Below, one piece after another: positions 34,846 through 43,807 of a stretch of 64,000 nucleotides of DNA (position 1 is the first letter of the stretch; each line of letters begins with the position of its first letter). The DNA is from Sinorhizobium medicae. GTDB lineage: Bacteria > Pseudomonadota > Alphaproteobacteria > Rhizobiales > Rhizobiaceae. A program made the translations under genes and the position numbers. Below the pieces are notes generated by a model that saw only the letters and a list, made by a program, of their open reading frames with translations, ran no database searches and was not told the DNA's origin. The DNA lies in assembly GCF_007827695.1 (NCBI RefSeq), contig NZ_VITA01000004.1, positions 248,001 to 312,000 of the forward strand, given 5' to 3'.

Positions 34846-36078
34846 ATGACCATCAATGCAACGGTCAAGGAGGCGGGCTTCCGGCCCGCCTCGCGGATTT
34901 CTTCGATCGGCGTTTCGGAAATCCTGAAGATCGGCGCCCGCGCCGCCGCCATGAAGCGCGAAGGCAAGCCGGTGATCATTCTCGGCGCCGGCGAGCCGGA
35001 TTTCGACACGCCGGACCACGTGAAGCAAGCCGCCTCGGACGCGATCCATCGCGGCGAGACGAAATATACCGCACTCGACGGCACGCCGGAATTGAAGAAG
35101 GCGATACGCGAAAAATTCCAGCGTGAGAACGGGCTAGCCTACGAGCTCGACGAAATCACGGTTGCCACCGGCGCCAAACAGATCCTGTTCAATGCCATGA
35201 TGGCGTCGCTCGATCCCGGCGACGAGGTGGTCATTCCGACGCCCTATTGGACCTCCTATTCGGATATCGTCCAGATCTGCGAGGGCAAGCCGATCCTGAT
35301 TGCATGCGACGCATCTTCCGGCTTCCGCCTGACGGCGCAAAAGCTGGAAGCGGCGATCACGCCTCGGACGAGGTGGGTGCTCCTGAACTCGCCCTCGAAC
35401 CCCTCCGGCGCCGCCTACAGCGCGGCCGACTACCGGCCTCTGCTCGACGTGCTGCTCAAGCACCCGCATGTCTGGCTGCTCGTCGATGATATGTACGAGC
35501 ACATCGTCTATGACGCTTTCCGCTTCGTCACGCCGGCTCGGCTCGAGCCGGGCCTCAAGGATCGGACGCTCACCGTCAACGGCGTCTCGAAGGCCTATGC
35601 GATGACGGGCTGGCGGATCGGCTATGCCGGGGGCCCGCGCGCGCTCATCAAGGCGATGGCCGTCGTCCAGAGCCAGGCGACCTCCTGTCCCTCTTCGGTA
35701 AGCCAGGCGGCTTCGGTCGCGGCGCTCAACGGACCGCAGGACTTTCTGAAAGAACGGACCGAAAGCTTCCAACGCCGCCGCAATCTCGTGGTCAACGGGC
35801 TGAATGCGATCGAAGGGCTCGACTGCCGCGTTCCCGAAGGCGCCTTCTACACCTTCTCCGGCTGTGCCGGCGTGCTCGGCAGGGTGACGCCATCAGGCAA
35901 AAGGATCGAGTCGGACACGGACTTCTGCGCCTACCTTCTGGAAGACTCCCACGTCGCCGTCGTCCCGGGCTCGGCCTTCGGCCTCTCCCCTTATTTCCGC
36001 ATCTCCTATGCGACCTCGGAGGCGGAACTGAAGGAAGCGCTTGAACGCATTTCGGCAGCATGCAAGCGGCTGTCATAA
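34846..36078 (+). CDS. aatB: Class I/II aminotransferase (AatB-like), probable 2-aminoadipate aminotransferase
   Basis: A 410-residue PLP enzyme of aminotransferase family I. It shows ILGAGEPDFDTPDHV, the cofactor segment NSPSNPSGAAYS, and the Schiff-base lysine in TVNGVSKAYAMTGWRIGY; the C-terminal arginine segment reads FRISYATSEAEL. Sinorhizobium proteins of this type are called aspartate aminotransferase AatB, and I keep that symbol tentatively. In this operon, flanked by an aminoadipate-semialdehyde dehydrogenase and a 2-oxoadipate dioxygenase, conversion of 2-aminoadipate to 2-oxoadipate is the missing step, so a broad or shifted specificity is likely. It starts 16 bases after the dehydrogenase stop and ends the operon before a strong hairpin. 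Confidence 0.88.
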   Translation: MTINATVKEAGFRPASRISSIGVSEILKIGARAAAMKREGKPVIILGAGEPDFDTPDHVKQAASDAIHRGETKYTALDGTPELKKAIREKFQRENGLAYELDEITVATGAKQILFNAMMASLDPGDEVVIPTPYWTSYSDIVQICEGKPILIACDASSGFRLTAQKLEAAITPRTRWVLLNSPSNPSGAAYSAADYRPLLDVLLKHPHVWLLVDDMYEHIVYDAFRFVTPARLEPGLKDRTLTVNGVSKAYAMTGWRIGYAGGPRALIKAMAVVQSQATSCPSSVSQAASVAALNGPQDFLKERTESFQRRRNLVVNGLNAIEGLDCRVPEGAFYTFSGCAGVLGRVTPSGKRIESDTDFCAYLLEDSHVAVVPGSAFGLSPYFRISYATSEAELKEALERISAACKRLS

Positions 36079-36145
36079 GTCTACACCGCGTTTAAGAGGA
36101 CTCGGGCGGCGCGGCTCCTATCCGATGCCCGGTGACTTGAAACGA

Positions 36146-36177
36146 CCCCTCATCCGGCCCGCCGGCCGGTTGAGGGG
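36146..36177. terminator. Bidirectional hairpin between convergent aatB and the XRE-cupin gene
   Basis: CCCCTCATCCGGCC pairs with GGCCGGTTGAGGGG around CGCC, a 14-bp stem with one or two imperfect pairs. It lies between two converging genes, so it can terminate both. The sequence also resembles one arm of the rhizobial mosaic repeats seen at 46.7 kb. Confidence 0.6.
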
Positions 36178-36197
36178 CATTCACACCCCGACTTCCA

Positions 36198-36746
36198 TCA
36201 AAACGTCGGCGGCGTACAGGCGCTGATCACTTCGCACGGCACCGGCCCGACGCAGCGGAAGCGGTGCGGCCGCCGGCTCTCGAAATAATAGGCGTCCCCC
36301 GGACCGAGAATGCGTCGCTCGTCCTCGACAGTCACTTCCAGCCGCCCGGAAAGCACGATCCCGCCCTCCTCGCCCTCATGCACCAGCGGCACCTTGCCTG
36401 TGTCCGCGCCCGGCTGGTAGCACTCCTTCAGAATCTGCAGGCTGCGGCCGAACAGATTGTCGCCTATCTGACGATAGGAGATCGGCCCCTTGCCGATTTC
36501 CACCAGCTCCTCCGCCGCATAGAAGGCCTTGCGCGGCTTCTCCGGCTCGAAGGAGAAAAACTCCGCCAGCCCGATCGGGATACCGTCGAGGATTCGCTTC
36601 AAAGCACCGACCGAGGGGTTCGAGGAATTGGATTCGATCAGGGAGATGGTGGAGTTGGTCACCCCCGCCCGCTTGGCGAGTTCGCGCTGGGAGAGATTGT
36701 GCCTCAGTCGCACACGCCGCAACCGGTTGCCGATATCGACACTCAT
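36198..36746 (-). CDS. XRE-cupin transcriptional regulator (PuuR-like)
   Basis: A 182-residue regulator with an N-terminal XRE helix-turn-helix at about residues 5-60 (IGNRLRRVRLRHNLSQRELAKRAGVTNSTISLIESN) and a C-terminal cupin at about 100-175 (GEEGGIVLSGRLEVTVEDE, then LGPGDAYYFESRRPHRF). This architecture is that of PuuR, repressor of putrescine catabolism. I chose ATG 36746 because residues before it are not conserved in type. It is divergent from the omega-amino-acid transaminase with 145 bases between starts, so that gene is the likely target and a polyamine, beta-alanine or related amine the likely effector. Confidence 0.87.
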   Translation of the reverse strand: MSVDIGNRLRRVRLRHNLSQRELAKRAGVTNSTISLIESNSSNPSVGALKRILDGIPIGLAEFFSFEPEKPRKAFYAAEELVEIGKGPISYRQIGDNLFGRSLQILKECYQPGADTGKVPLVHEGEEGGIVLSGRLEVTVEDERRILGPGDAYYFESRRPHRFRCVGPVPCEVISACTPPTF

Positions 36747-36891
36747 CGCAAACTCCGGTGTTGTCGTTGTTTGATATTTCGCAATTCTAGCAACGTCAAT
36801 CATGTAAATACAATTACTTAGAGAACTCCAGAAAAGGACTTGTTCGGAAATTCAAATCATGGCGTCAATCAGCCAGTGACAGGAGGATGCC

Positions 36892-38229
36892 ATGAACGCC
36901 CACAACAAGCCCAACGCTCCGGTTCTCGACAGCTACTGGATGCCCTTCACCGCGAACCGCCAGTTCAAGGCGGCACCCCGGCTGCTCGCCTCCGCGGAGG
37001 GCATGCACTACACCAGCGTCGACGGTCGGACGGTTCTCGATGGTACCGCCGGTCTCTGGTGCGTTAATGCCGGTCACGGCCGCCGGCAAATCGCCGCCGC
37101 CGTCGAGCGCCAGCTTTCGACCATGGACTTCGCGCCGTCCTTCCAGATGGGCCATCCGATCGCCTTCGACTTCGCCGAGCGGCTGGCAGAGATCGCGCCC
37201 GGCCCTGGGGGCGCCAAGCTCGACCGGGTCTTTTTCACCGGCTCGGGCTCGGAATCCGTCGACACGGCGCTCAAAATCGCGATCGCCTACCAGCGATCGA
37301 TCGGCCAGGGCACCCGCACGCGGCTCATCGGCCGTGAGCGCGGCTATCATGGTGTCGGCTTCGGTGGCATTTCCGTCGGCGGCATTGTCAACAACCGCCG
37401 CGTCTTCCCGCAACTCCCGGGCTCCGACCATCTGCGTCACACCCATGACCCGGCGAAGAACGCTTTCGTCAAGGGACAGCCTGAGCATGGTGCCGAACTT
37501 GCCGACGATCTCGAAAGGCTCGTGGCGCTTCACGGCGCCGAGACGATCGCCGCCTGCATCGTCGAGCCCGTCGCCGGCTCGACCGGCGTGCTCATCCCGC
37601 CGAAGGGCTATCTCGAGCGTCTGCGCGCCATCTGCGACAAGCACGGAATCCTTCTGATTTTCGACGAGGTGATCACCGGCTTCGGCCGCCTCGGCGCGGC
37701 CTTCGCGACAGATTATTTCGGCGTCACGCCCGATCTCGTCACCGCTGCCAAGGGGCTTACCAATGGTGCGATCCCGATGGGCGCGGTGTTTGCGAGCCGC
37801 AAGGTGCACGACGCGCTGATGCACGGGCCGGAAGGTCAGATCGAACTCTTCCACGGCTACACCTATTCCGGTCATCCCGCCGCCTGCGCCGCGGGCATCG
37901 CCACGCTCGACATCTATCGTGACGAAGGCCTGATGACCCGCGCCGCCGAAATCGAGGGCGACTGGCATGAGGCGATGCATTCGCTCAAGGGCCTGCCGCA
38001 CGTCAACGACATCCGCACCATTGGCCTCATCGCCGGTATCGAGCTCAATTCGCGTGACGGCGCGCCCGGCGCCCGCGCCTATGACGCCTTCGTCGATTGC
38101 TTCGAGCGCGGCCTGCTGATCCGCGTCACCGGCGACATCATCGCCTTCTCGCCGCCGCTGATCGCGGAGAAGAAGCATTTCGGCGAGATCGTGTCGATGC
38201 TCGCCGATGCTCTGAAACGGGTGAAATAG
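36892..38229 (+). CDS. Omega-amino-acid--pyruvate (beta-alanine) aminotransferase, class III
   Basis: A 445-residue PLP-dependent transaminase of class III. The N-terminus SYWMPFTANRQFKAAPRLLASAEG and GMHYTSVDGRTVLDGTAGLWCVNAGHG are characteristic of beta-alanine:pyruvate or taurine-related omega transaminases. FTGSGSESVDTALKIA binds the cofactor phosphate, the acid motif is IFDEVITGFGR, and the Schiff-base lysine is in VTAAKGLTNGAIPMG. It would move an amino group from beta-alanine, 4-aminobutyrate or a similar amine to pyruvate. ATG 36892 follows GACAGGAGG. It stands alone, divergent from the XRE-cupin regulator and convergent with the glycerate kinase. Confidence 0.9.
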   Translation: MNAHNKPNAPVLDSYWMPFTANRQFKAAPRLLASAEGMHYTSVDGRTVLDGTAGLWCVNAGHGRRQIAAAVERQLSTMDFAPSFQMGHPIAFDFAERLAEIAPGPGGAKLDRVFFTGSGSESVDTALKIAIAYQRSIGQGTRTRLIGRERGYHGVGFGGISVGGIVNNRRVFPQLPGSDHLRHTHDPAKNAFVKGQPEHGAELADDLERLVALHGAETIAACIVEPVAGSTGVLIPPKGYLERLRAICDKHGILLIFDEVITGFGRLGAAFATDYFGVTPDLVTAAKGLTNGAIPMGAVFASRKVHDALMHGPEGQIELFHGYTYSGHPAACAAGIATLDIYRDEGLMTRAAEIEGDWHEAMHSLKGLPHVNDIRTIGLIAGIELNSRDGAPGARAYDAFVDCFERGLLIRVTGDIIAFSPPLIAEKKHFGEIVSMLADALKRVK

Positions 38230-38250
38230 CGAGCCAGTGCTGTCAGGCTG

Positions 38251-38275
38251 CCCTCCCACCAGTCCAGTGGGAGGG
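38251..38275. terminator. Hairpin between convergent transaminase and glycerate kinase genes
   Basis: CCCTCCCAC (38251-38259) pairs exactly with GTGGGAGGG (38267-38275) across a 7-base loop. The position between converging stops suggests termination in both directions, although no long T-tract follows on either strand. Confidence 0.55.
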
Positions 38276-38318
38276 GCAACCCCCGCCCGACACGCCATCC
38301 TCTCTCGAGGAAGCAAAC

Positions 38319-39590
38319 TCAGCGGATCAACACTGCCCGCAGATCATTGACGTTTGTCCCGGTCGGGCCTGGTACGAAGAGGTCGCCGCTTGCCTTGAAG
38401 GCGGTCCAGGCATCGTGGCGGGTAAGGTGCAGGCGGGGATCCACGCCGGCACCCCGCATCCGAGCGATGCTCGCCCCGTCGGCGAAGGCACCGGCATTGT
38501 CCTCGGACCCGTCGATGCCATCCGTATCGGCAGCAAGCGCATCGATGCCATCGGCGCCGTCGATGTCGAGCGCCAGCGACAGGAGAAACTCGCTGTTGCG
38601 CCCGCCCCTGCCGTAATCCTTGCCGGAGATCGTCACGGTCGTTTCGCCGCCGGAAAGCAGCACCACGGGCCTGGCAAACGGATGGTTATGCAAGGCCACT
38701 TCGCGCGCCAGCGCCGCATGCATACGGCCGATGTCGCGCGCCTCGCCCTCGATCGCGTCCGAGAGGATCGCCGCCTCGATGCCGCTTTCCCGCGCCCTTG
38801 CCGCCGCCGCTTCCAGTGAAACACGCGCCGAAGCGATGACATGGACCTCGTTGCGGGCGAACACAGGATCGTCCGGGCTCGGCGCCCGTGCGGCATCGGC
38901 GGAGAGATGCGCCGCCACCCGCTCGGGCAGGGCCATTGCGTAGCGGGCGACGATTTCGCGCGCCTCTTCGAGGCTCGAGCGGTCCGGCACAGTCGGGCCG
39001 GAGGCGACGAAGGCGGGATTATCTCCCGGAACGTCGGAGACGACGAGGCTGACGACCCGCGCCGGCGCAGCGGCAAGCGCAAGCCGGCCGCCTTTGACAC
39101 GCGAGACGTGCTTGCGCACCACATTCATGGCCGAGATCGGCGCGCCCGAGGCAAGGAGAGCCCTGTTGACGGCAATCTCGTCCTCCAGTGTCAAGCCGCC
39201 GGGCGGCGCCGGAAGCAGGGCCGAGCCGCCGCCGGAGATGAGCGCGACGACGAGATCGTCTGAAGTCAACCCCTCGACCATTTCGAGGAGTGCGGACGAA
39301 GCCGCGAGCCCCGCCTCATCCGGCACCGGATGGGCAGACTGAAAGACCTTGATCCGTTCGCATTTTTCAATCGGTCCGTGGCGGGCCACGACGGCTCCGT
39401 CAAGCGGCCCTTCCCAGAGCCGCTCGAAAGCGGCGGCCATCTGGCTTGCGGCCTTGCCGGCACCGACCACGATCGTCCGCCCTTTCGGCCGCGCCGGCAG
39501 ATGCGCCCGGATCGCGGCGTAAGGATCGGCCGCGAGAACGGCCGCCTCGAAGAGGGAGATGAGGAAGGGACGCGGTTCGATCGAGGCCAT
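38319..39590 (-). CDS. Glycerate 2-kinase of the MOFRL family (formerly hydroxypyruvate reductase TtuD)
   Basis: A 423-residue enzyme with the two-domain GckA/TtuD fold. The N-terminal domain contains VGAGKAASQMAAAFE and the phosphate-binding LISGGGSALLPAPPGGLTLED, and NVVRKHVSRVKGGRLA follows. The C-terminal MOFRL domain has LLSGGETTVTISGKDYGRGGRNSEF. The family phosphorylates D-glycerate to 2-phosphoglycerate; older annotation as hydroxypyruvate reductase comes from tartrate work. It is the last gene of the minus-strand carbohydrate cluster, about 110 bases after the GMC oxidoreductase, and would feed its three-carbon end product into glycolysis. Confidence 0.88.
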   Translation of the reverse strand: MASIEPRPFLISLFEAAVLAADPYAAIRAHLPARPKGRTIVVGAGKAASQMAAAFERLWEGPLDGAVVARHGPIEKCERIKVFQSAHPVPDEAGLAASSALLEMVEGLTSDDLVVALISGGGSALLPAPPGGLTLEDEIAVNRALLASGAPISAMNVVRKHVSRVKGGRLALAAAPARVVSLVVSDVPGDNPAFVASGPTVPDRSSLEEAREIVARYAMALPERVAAHLSADAARAPSPDDPVFARNEVHVIASARVSLEAAAARARESGIEAAILSDAIEGEARDIGRMHAALAREVALHNHPFARPVVLLSGGETTVTISGKDYGRGGRNSEFLLSLALDIDGADGIDALAADTDGIDGSEDNAGAFADGASIARMRGAGVDPRLHLTRHDAWTAFKASGDLFVPGPTGTNVNDLRAVLIR

Positions 39591-39701
39591 GAAACAGTCC
39601 GGGATTTCGTGTTGGGGAGACGAAGCGCCACCATGCAGGCTGAACGCTTCCGTCGCAATGATCTTTCGAGGCGTCAGACTGTTGCGGTGCCAGATTGCCC
39701 C

Positions 39702-41357
39702 TCACCGAACCTCCGTCCGCGCCCGCGGCCGCATATCGTTGCGCTCGTGCTGGAAGACGGCAGGCGGCAGCGGCGGCAGGCTGCGGATAATGTCGGCCCC
39801 CTTCTCGCCCATCATAATCGTCGGGCCATTGGTATTGCAGGAAGGTACCCGCGGCATGACCGAACTGTCGCAGACACGCAGTCCGTCGATGCCGCGAACT
39901 TTGAGCTCCAGATCGACGACCGCCGAAGCATCGGTGCCCATCCTGCAGGTCCCGACAGGGTGGTGGTCGGTCTTGGCATTGGCACAGCCATAGTCGAAGA
40001 GCTGTTCCTCGGTCCGGATTTCGTCTCCCGGCAAGCGTTCAGCCAAGACAAAGGGCTTCAATGCCGCCTGCTGCATGATCTCGCGCGCGATTTTCAGGCC
40101 TTCCAGCGACATTTTGCGATCGTGCGGGTCCTCCCAATAGTTCGGGTCGATCAGCGGTGCGGCCGCCGGATCGGCGGAGGAGAGCCGCACGGTGCCGCGC
40201 GAACGCGGATGCAGATAGGCGGAGTTGAGCGTGACGCCGGCGTTCTTGAGCCGGGCGACGCCGGCCTCGATGCCCGAACCGAGACCGAGATGAAACTGGA
40301 TGTCCGGCGAGCGGGCATTCGGATCGGCATACCAGAAGCCGCCGGTCTCGAAGAGCGACGAGGCCACCGGGCCGGAGCGGAAGAGCACATATTGCAGGCC
40401 GGCCCAGAAAGTGCGGTGCAGCCGGGCGACGCCGTCATAGGTGTGATCGCCGGTGCATTCGGCAATGACGAAGAGATCGAGGTGATCCTGGAGGTTCCCG
40501 CCAACGCCGGGGAGATCGTGCCGCACCTCGACGCCGACGGAGCGCAGATGATCGGCCGGGCCGATGCCGGACTGAAGGAGCAGCTTGGGCGAGCCGATCG
40601 CGCCGGAGGTGACCAGCACTTCCCGGTTCGCACGGATGATTTCGCTGCCTTTCCCCGTTACCACCTCTACACCGACCGCGCGTTTTCCTTCGAGGACGAT
40701 GCGGGCTACGCGAGCGCCGGTGCGCACAATGAGGTTTTTCCGGTCCCTGACCGGAGAAAGGTAGGCCAGCGAAGCGGAGGAACGGCGGCGATCACGCTGG
40801 GTCAGTTGATAAAAGCCGACACCCGCCTGCTGCTTGCCGTTGAAATCGTGATTGTAGGGAATGCCGAGCTCCTGCCCCGCGCGGATATAGGCGTCGCAGA
40901 TCGGCAGCGTCGAAACCGGCATGGAGACGCCGAGCGGCCCGCCATAGGCGTGATAATCGTCGGCGAAACGCTGGTTGTCTTCCGCGCGCTTGAAATAGGG
41001 CAGCACGCTGCGATAATCCCAGCCGGTGCAGCCATCCTCGCCAGCCCAGAGGTCGTAATCCGCCGCGTTGCCGCGCGTATAAAGCTGCGCATTGATCGAG
41101 GAACCGCCGCCGATCACCTTGGCCTGCGTATAGCGCAGCACCCTGCCCTTCATGTGCTTCTGCGGCACTGTGTGCCAGCCCCAGCTTGCGACTCCCTTCG
41201 TCATCTTGGCGAAACCGGCCGGCATGTGGAAAAGCGGGTTCCAATCGCCACCGCCTGCCTCGAGAAGCAGCACCTTGACGGCCGGGTCCTCGCTCAGGCG
41301 GTTTGCGAGAACGCAGCCCGCAGGACCTCCGCCGGTAATGATATAGTCATAGCTCAT
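39702..41357 (-). CDS. GMC oxidoreductase, choline/alcohol dehydrogenase-like
   Basis: A 551-residue FAD enzyme of the glucose-methanol-choline family. The dinucleotide fold is YDYIITGGGPAGCVLANRL, GMC signature 1 is in VIGGGSSINAQLYTRGNAADYD, and signature 2 is the SGAIGSPKLLLQSGIGP region. The C-terminal active site HHPVGTCRMG carries the catalytic histidine, followed by NGPTIMMGEKGA. It resembles choline and polyol dehydrogenases; the true alcohol substrate is unknown. I start at ATG 41357 (MSYDYII); upstream codons are not family-like. A 160-base gap with a repeat separates it from the SDR gene, so it might have its own promoter. Confidence 0.9.
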   Translation of the reverse strand: MSYDYIITGGGPAGCVLANRLSEDPAVKVLLLEAGGGDWNPLFHMPAGFAKMTKGVASWGWHTVPQKHMKGRVLRYTQAKVIGGGSSINAQLYTRGNAADYDLWAGEDGCTGWDYRSVLPYFKRAEDNQRFADDYHAYGGPLGVSMPVSTLPICDAYIRAGQELGIPYNHDFNGKQQAGVGFYQLTQRDRRRSSASLAYLSPVRDRKNLIVRTGARVARIVLEGKRAVGVEVVTGKGSEIIRANREVLVTSGAIGSPKLLLQSGIGPADHLRSVGVEVRHDLPGVGGNLQDHLDLFVIAECTGDHTYDGVARLHRTFWAGLQYVLFRSGPVASSLFETGGFWYADPNARSPDIQFHLGLGSGIEAGVARLKNAGVTLNSAYLHPRSRGTVRLSSADPAAAPLIDPNYWEDPHDRKMSLEGLKIAREIMQQAALKPFVLAERLPGDEIRTEEQLFDYGCANAKTDHHPVGTCRMGTDASAVVDLELKVRGIDGLRVCDSSVMPRVPSCNTNGPTIMMGEKGADIIRSLPPLPPAVFQHERNDMRPRARTEVR

Positions 41358-41399
41358 TCGCATCGTCCTCAAGTCAAGTGCCGCGTGTCGCCCCCAACC

Positions 41400-41510
41400 G
41401 GCTGCCGCCCTTTCCCGCGCGTCAGCCACGTCCCCTCTACCCGCGACCGGGGAGAAGGCTAATTCTCGGGTTGAACCCGAGGAGAGGGGAAAATCTCACA
41501 ACCGGAGAGG
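41400..41510. repeat. Rhizobial intergenic mosaic repeat, copy A
   Basis: The gap between the GMC and SDR genes contains CTCGGGTT (41465-41472), one base, then AACCCGAG (41474-41481), followed by GAGAGGGG, and a CCGGGGAGAAGG block just before. The same modules occur at 46.8 kb and partly at 55.7 kb. They resemble RIME-type elements of Sinorhizobium. No coding frame. Confidence 0.6.
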
Positions 41511-41516
41511 GCAGTT

Positions 41517-42290
41517 TCACAGCCGACCGATCGATAAACCCCCATCAGCCTGGATGACCGAGCCGGTGGCGAAGCCGAATTTTCCGCTGGCGAGGCCCGC
41601 GACGATATCCCCGATGTCGCCGGGCTCCCCCCAGCGCCGCATAGGCACCAGCCCGTCCGCAATCAGCCCGTCATATTTGCTGGAAACGCCAGCCGTCATG
41701 TCGGAGCGGATGATGCCGGGGCGGACCTCGAAGACGGCGATGCCTGTCTCGGCGAGCCTCAGCGCCAAGCCCTGGCTGAAGGAGGCGAGCCCCGCCTTGC
41801 TCATGCAGTAGTCGAGCCGTTCGGGCGATGTCATCGCGGCGGAAACCGAGGTGATGTTGACGATCGAACGCGGCGATTGAGCCTCGCCCGCCAGCATGGC
41901 CTTCAGCACGACCTGCGTGAAAAACACCGTGCCGCGCAGATTGACGCCGATGATCGTGTCGAAGTTCTCCGGCTTCAGATCGAGAAAATCGCCGCGAACG
42001 ACGGGAGCGATCCCGGCATTGTTGACGAGGCAGTCGATCCGGCCGAATTCGGCGACAACCGCATCTAAGGTCGCCTGATGGCCCGAAAGGTCGGCTAGGT
42101 CGGCGCGCTGGAAGATCACCCGGGCGCCGAGCATGCCAAGTTCGGCGATTACGGGAGCGACACCCTCCGCATCGCCGATGCCGGTGATGGCGATGTCGAA
42201 GCCGCTCACCGCGAGCGCCCGGGCAATGCCGAGCCCGATGCCTCGGCGGCCGCCGGTGACGATCGCGACGGGGCGTGCCTTCTCGGTCAT
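41517..42290 (-). CDS. Short-chain dehydrogenase/reductase (3-ketoacyl/sugar alcohol type)
   Basis: A 257-residue classical SDR. The nucleotide-binding TGGRRGIGLGIAR is at residues 12-24. The family stretch LVNNAGIAP is followed by the catalytic Ser in NITSVSAAM and the Tyr/Lys pair in YCMSKAGL. The C-terminal VIQADGGLSIGRL is the usual closing segment. It would interconvert an alcohol and a ketone with NAD(P)H. The ATG at 42290 overlaps the stop of the upstream GMC oxidoreductase, so the two are coupled and probably act on the same carbohydrate-derived substrate imported by the ABC system. Confidence 0.9.
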   Translation of the reverse strand: MTEKARPVAIVTGGRRGIGLGIARALAVSGFDIAITGIGDAEGVAPVIAELGMLGARVIFQRADLADLSGHQATLDAVVAEFGRIDCLVNNAGIAPVVRGDFLDLKPENFDTIIGVNLRGTVFFTQVVLKAMLAGEAQSPRSIVNITSVSAAMTSPERLDYCMSKAGLASFSQGLALRLAETGIAVFEVRPGIIRSDMTAGVSSKYDGLIADGLVPMRRWGEPGDIGDIVAGLASGKFGFATGSVIQADGGLSIGRL

Positions 42291-43807
42291 GATCGCAGGT
42301 CCTGTTTCACGATATGGTCCGCAACGCGCAGCGCCTGGGCCGCGACCGTCAGCGCCGGATTGACGGCGGCCGAGGTCGGCAGGCAGCTGGCATCTACGAC
42401 GAAGAGGTTCGGATGATCGAAGGCGCGGCAATAGACGTCGAGCGGCGCCTGTGCGGGATCGATGCCGATACGCACCGTGCCGCATTGATGCGACGGCGTC
42501 CGCTTGTCGAAGGCTCGCGCGACCACGATCGGGAAACAGGCTTTTTTGAGCACCGCCTTCAGCTTGGCGACGAGGTCGAGATGCGCCTGCCAATTCGTGC
42601 GTACCCATTTCAGCACGACACGCTCCCCATCGACCATCACGCGGCTTTCCGACGAAGGCAGATCCTCGCTCATGGCGTAGAAGTCGATGCCGCGCGCCGA
42701 TACCTGGTTCAGGAGCCATTCCGGCAAGCCGGGCATGTTCGCCTTCAGGATCGCGCCGGAGATGCGGCCGAGGAGCTGAATATTGCCGAGCGGCGGCCCG
42801 CCCTGCCCGTCGGATAGATAGAAATCATTGAGACCGAAGGTCTTCTGATAAACCGAATCGTTGCGGTACCAGGGGCTGAGAGCAATGACGGCGCTCGAAT
42901 TGTGGTTCATGAAATTGCGGCCGACCTGATCGGAACCGTTGGCAAGCCCCGACGCATTGCGGTCGTCCGCCGAGCGCAGAAGCAGGACTGCCGACTGAAC
43001 CGCGCCTGCCGAGAGAACCACGAGCTTCGGCGAGATGCGGTGCTCCGTCCCATCCTTGACGTAGTGAACAGTCTCGATTGCCTTGCCGTCCGGCGCGGTT
43101 GCAAGCCGCGTCACCCGAGAGCCGGTCTGGAGGTGCACGTTCGGATGCTCGAGTGCTGTCGCCAGAGCTGCCGTCTCGGCATCCATCTTTCCGTCGAAGG
43201 CGTTCGGATGCGCGTCCCAGGGCGTCTTGCCTTTGGCGAGCCATCGGTCGATATCCACCCCGAGCGGCAGCGAATAGGGGTGCATCCCAACCTCCGCCAG
43301 GCGCTTGCGGACCTTGGCGATCGCCGGTTCGTCCGGCACCGGACCATGAGGGTAATCGCGCGAATGAACGGGCTCGGTCGGATCTTCGCCGAGCCGGCCC
43401 CGCACCTGATAGAGCTCTTCCGCCTTCGAATACCACGGTTCGAGCTCCTCATAGGGAAACGGCCAGGCGGGCGAAACACCGTCCAGATGCTGCATCTCCT
43501 CGAAATCCTCACGACGGTAGCGGGTGAGCACCGCCCCGTAGAATTTCGAATTGCCTCCGACATTGTAGTAATTCCCGGGATTGAAGCCGGGACCACCCTC
43601 TTCATACCAAGTTTCCTTCGGTCGGAAGTGGCCGCGCTGGAAGATCGCCCGCTGGTCGCGATTTACCGGCAGGTCCTCGATGTGGTGGCCGGCTTCGAGA
43701 ATGAGGATCTCGGCGCCGGAGGCGGCGAGCCCGGCAGCAACCGTCGCGCCGCCGACGCCCGAACCGATGATGACGATGTCCGGTTGGCTCTTCATGCTCT
43801 GGCTCAT
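42287..43807 (-). CDS. GMC oxidoreductase (glucoside/gluconate dehydrogenase-like)
   Basis: A 506-residue FAD flavoprotein. It has the Rossmann motif IVIIGSGVGGATVAAGLA and a GMC signature-like NYYNVGGNSKFYGAVLTRYR. The C-terminal catalytic region TPSHQCGTVRIG supplies the histidine, with the partner asparagine in SAAVNPALTVAAQALR. This branch includes large subunits of gluconate and glucoside-3 dehydrogenases. No signal peptide, twin-arginine motif, cytochrome or small subunit gene is present, so it probably acts in the cytoplasm. It starts at ATG 43807, overlapping the ABC ATPase stop, and ends overlapping the SDR start. Confidence 0.87.
   Translation of the reverse strand: MSQSMKSQPDIVIIGSGVGGATVAAGLAASGAEILILEAGHHIEDLPVNRDQRAIFQRGHFRPKETWYEEGGPGFNPGNYYNVGGNSKFYGAVLTRYRREDFEEMQHLDGVSPAWPFPYEELEPWYSKAEELYQVRGRLGEDPTEPVHSRDYPHGPVPDEPAIAKVRKRLAEVGMHPYSLPLGVDIDRWLAKGKTPWDAHPNAFDGKMDAETAALATALEHPNVHLQTGSRVTRLATAPDGKAIETVHYVKDGTEHRISPKLVVLSAGAVQSAVLLLRSADDRNASGLANGSDQVGRNFMNHNSSAVIALSPWYRNDSVYQKTFGLNDFYLSDGQGGPPLGNIQLLGRISGAILKANMPGLPEWLLNQVSARGIDFYAMSEDLPSSESRVMVDGERVVLKWVRTNWQAHLDLVAKLKAVLKKACFPIVVARAFDKRTPSHQCGTVRIGIDPAQAPLDVYCRAFDHPNLFVVDASCLPTSAAVNPALTVAAQALRVADHIVKQDLRS

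Noticed and set aside
33288..35084. Minus-strand frame of about 600 codons opposite the ALDH7 gene
   Set aside because: Shadow frame; the plus strand has the catalytic cysteine and other dehydrogenase motifs.
36865..38316. Minus-strand frame of 483 codons opposite the transaminase
   Set aside because: Antisense shadow; the plus strand carries all class III aminotransferase motifs.
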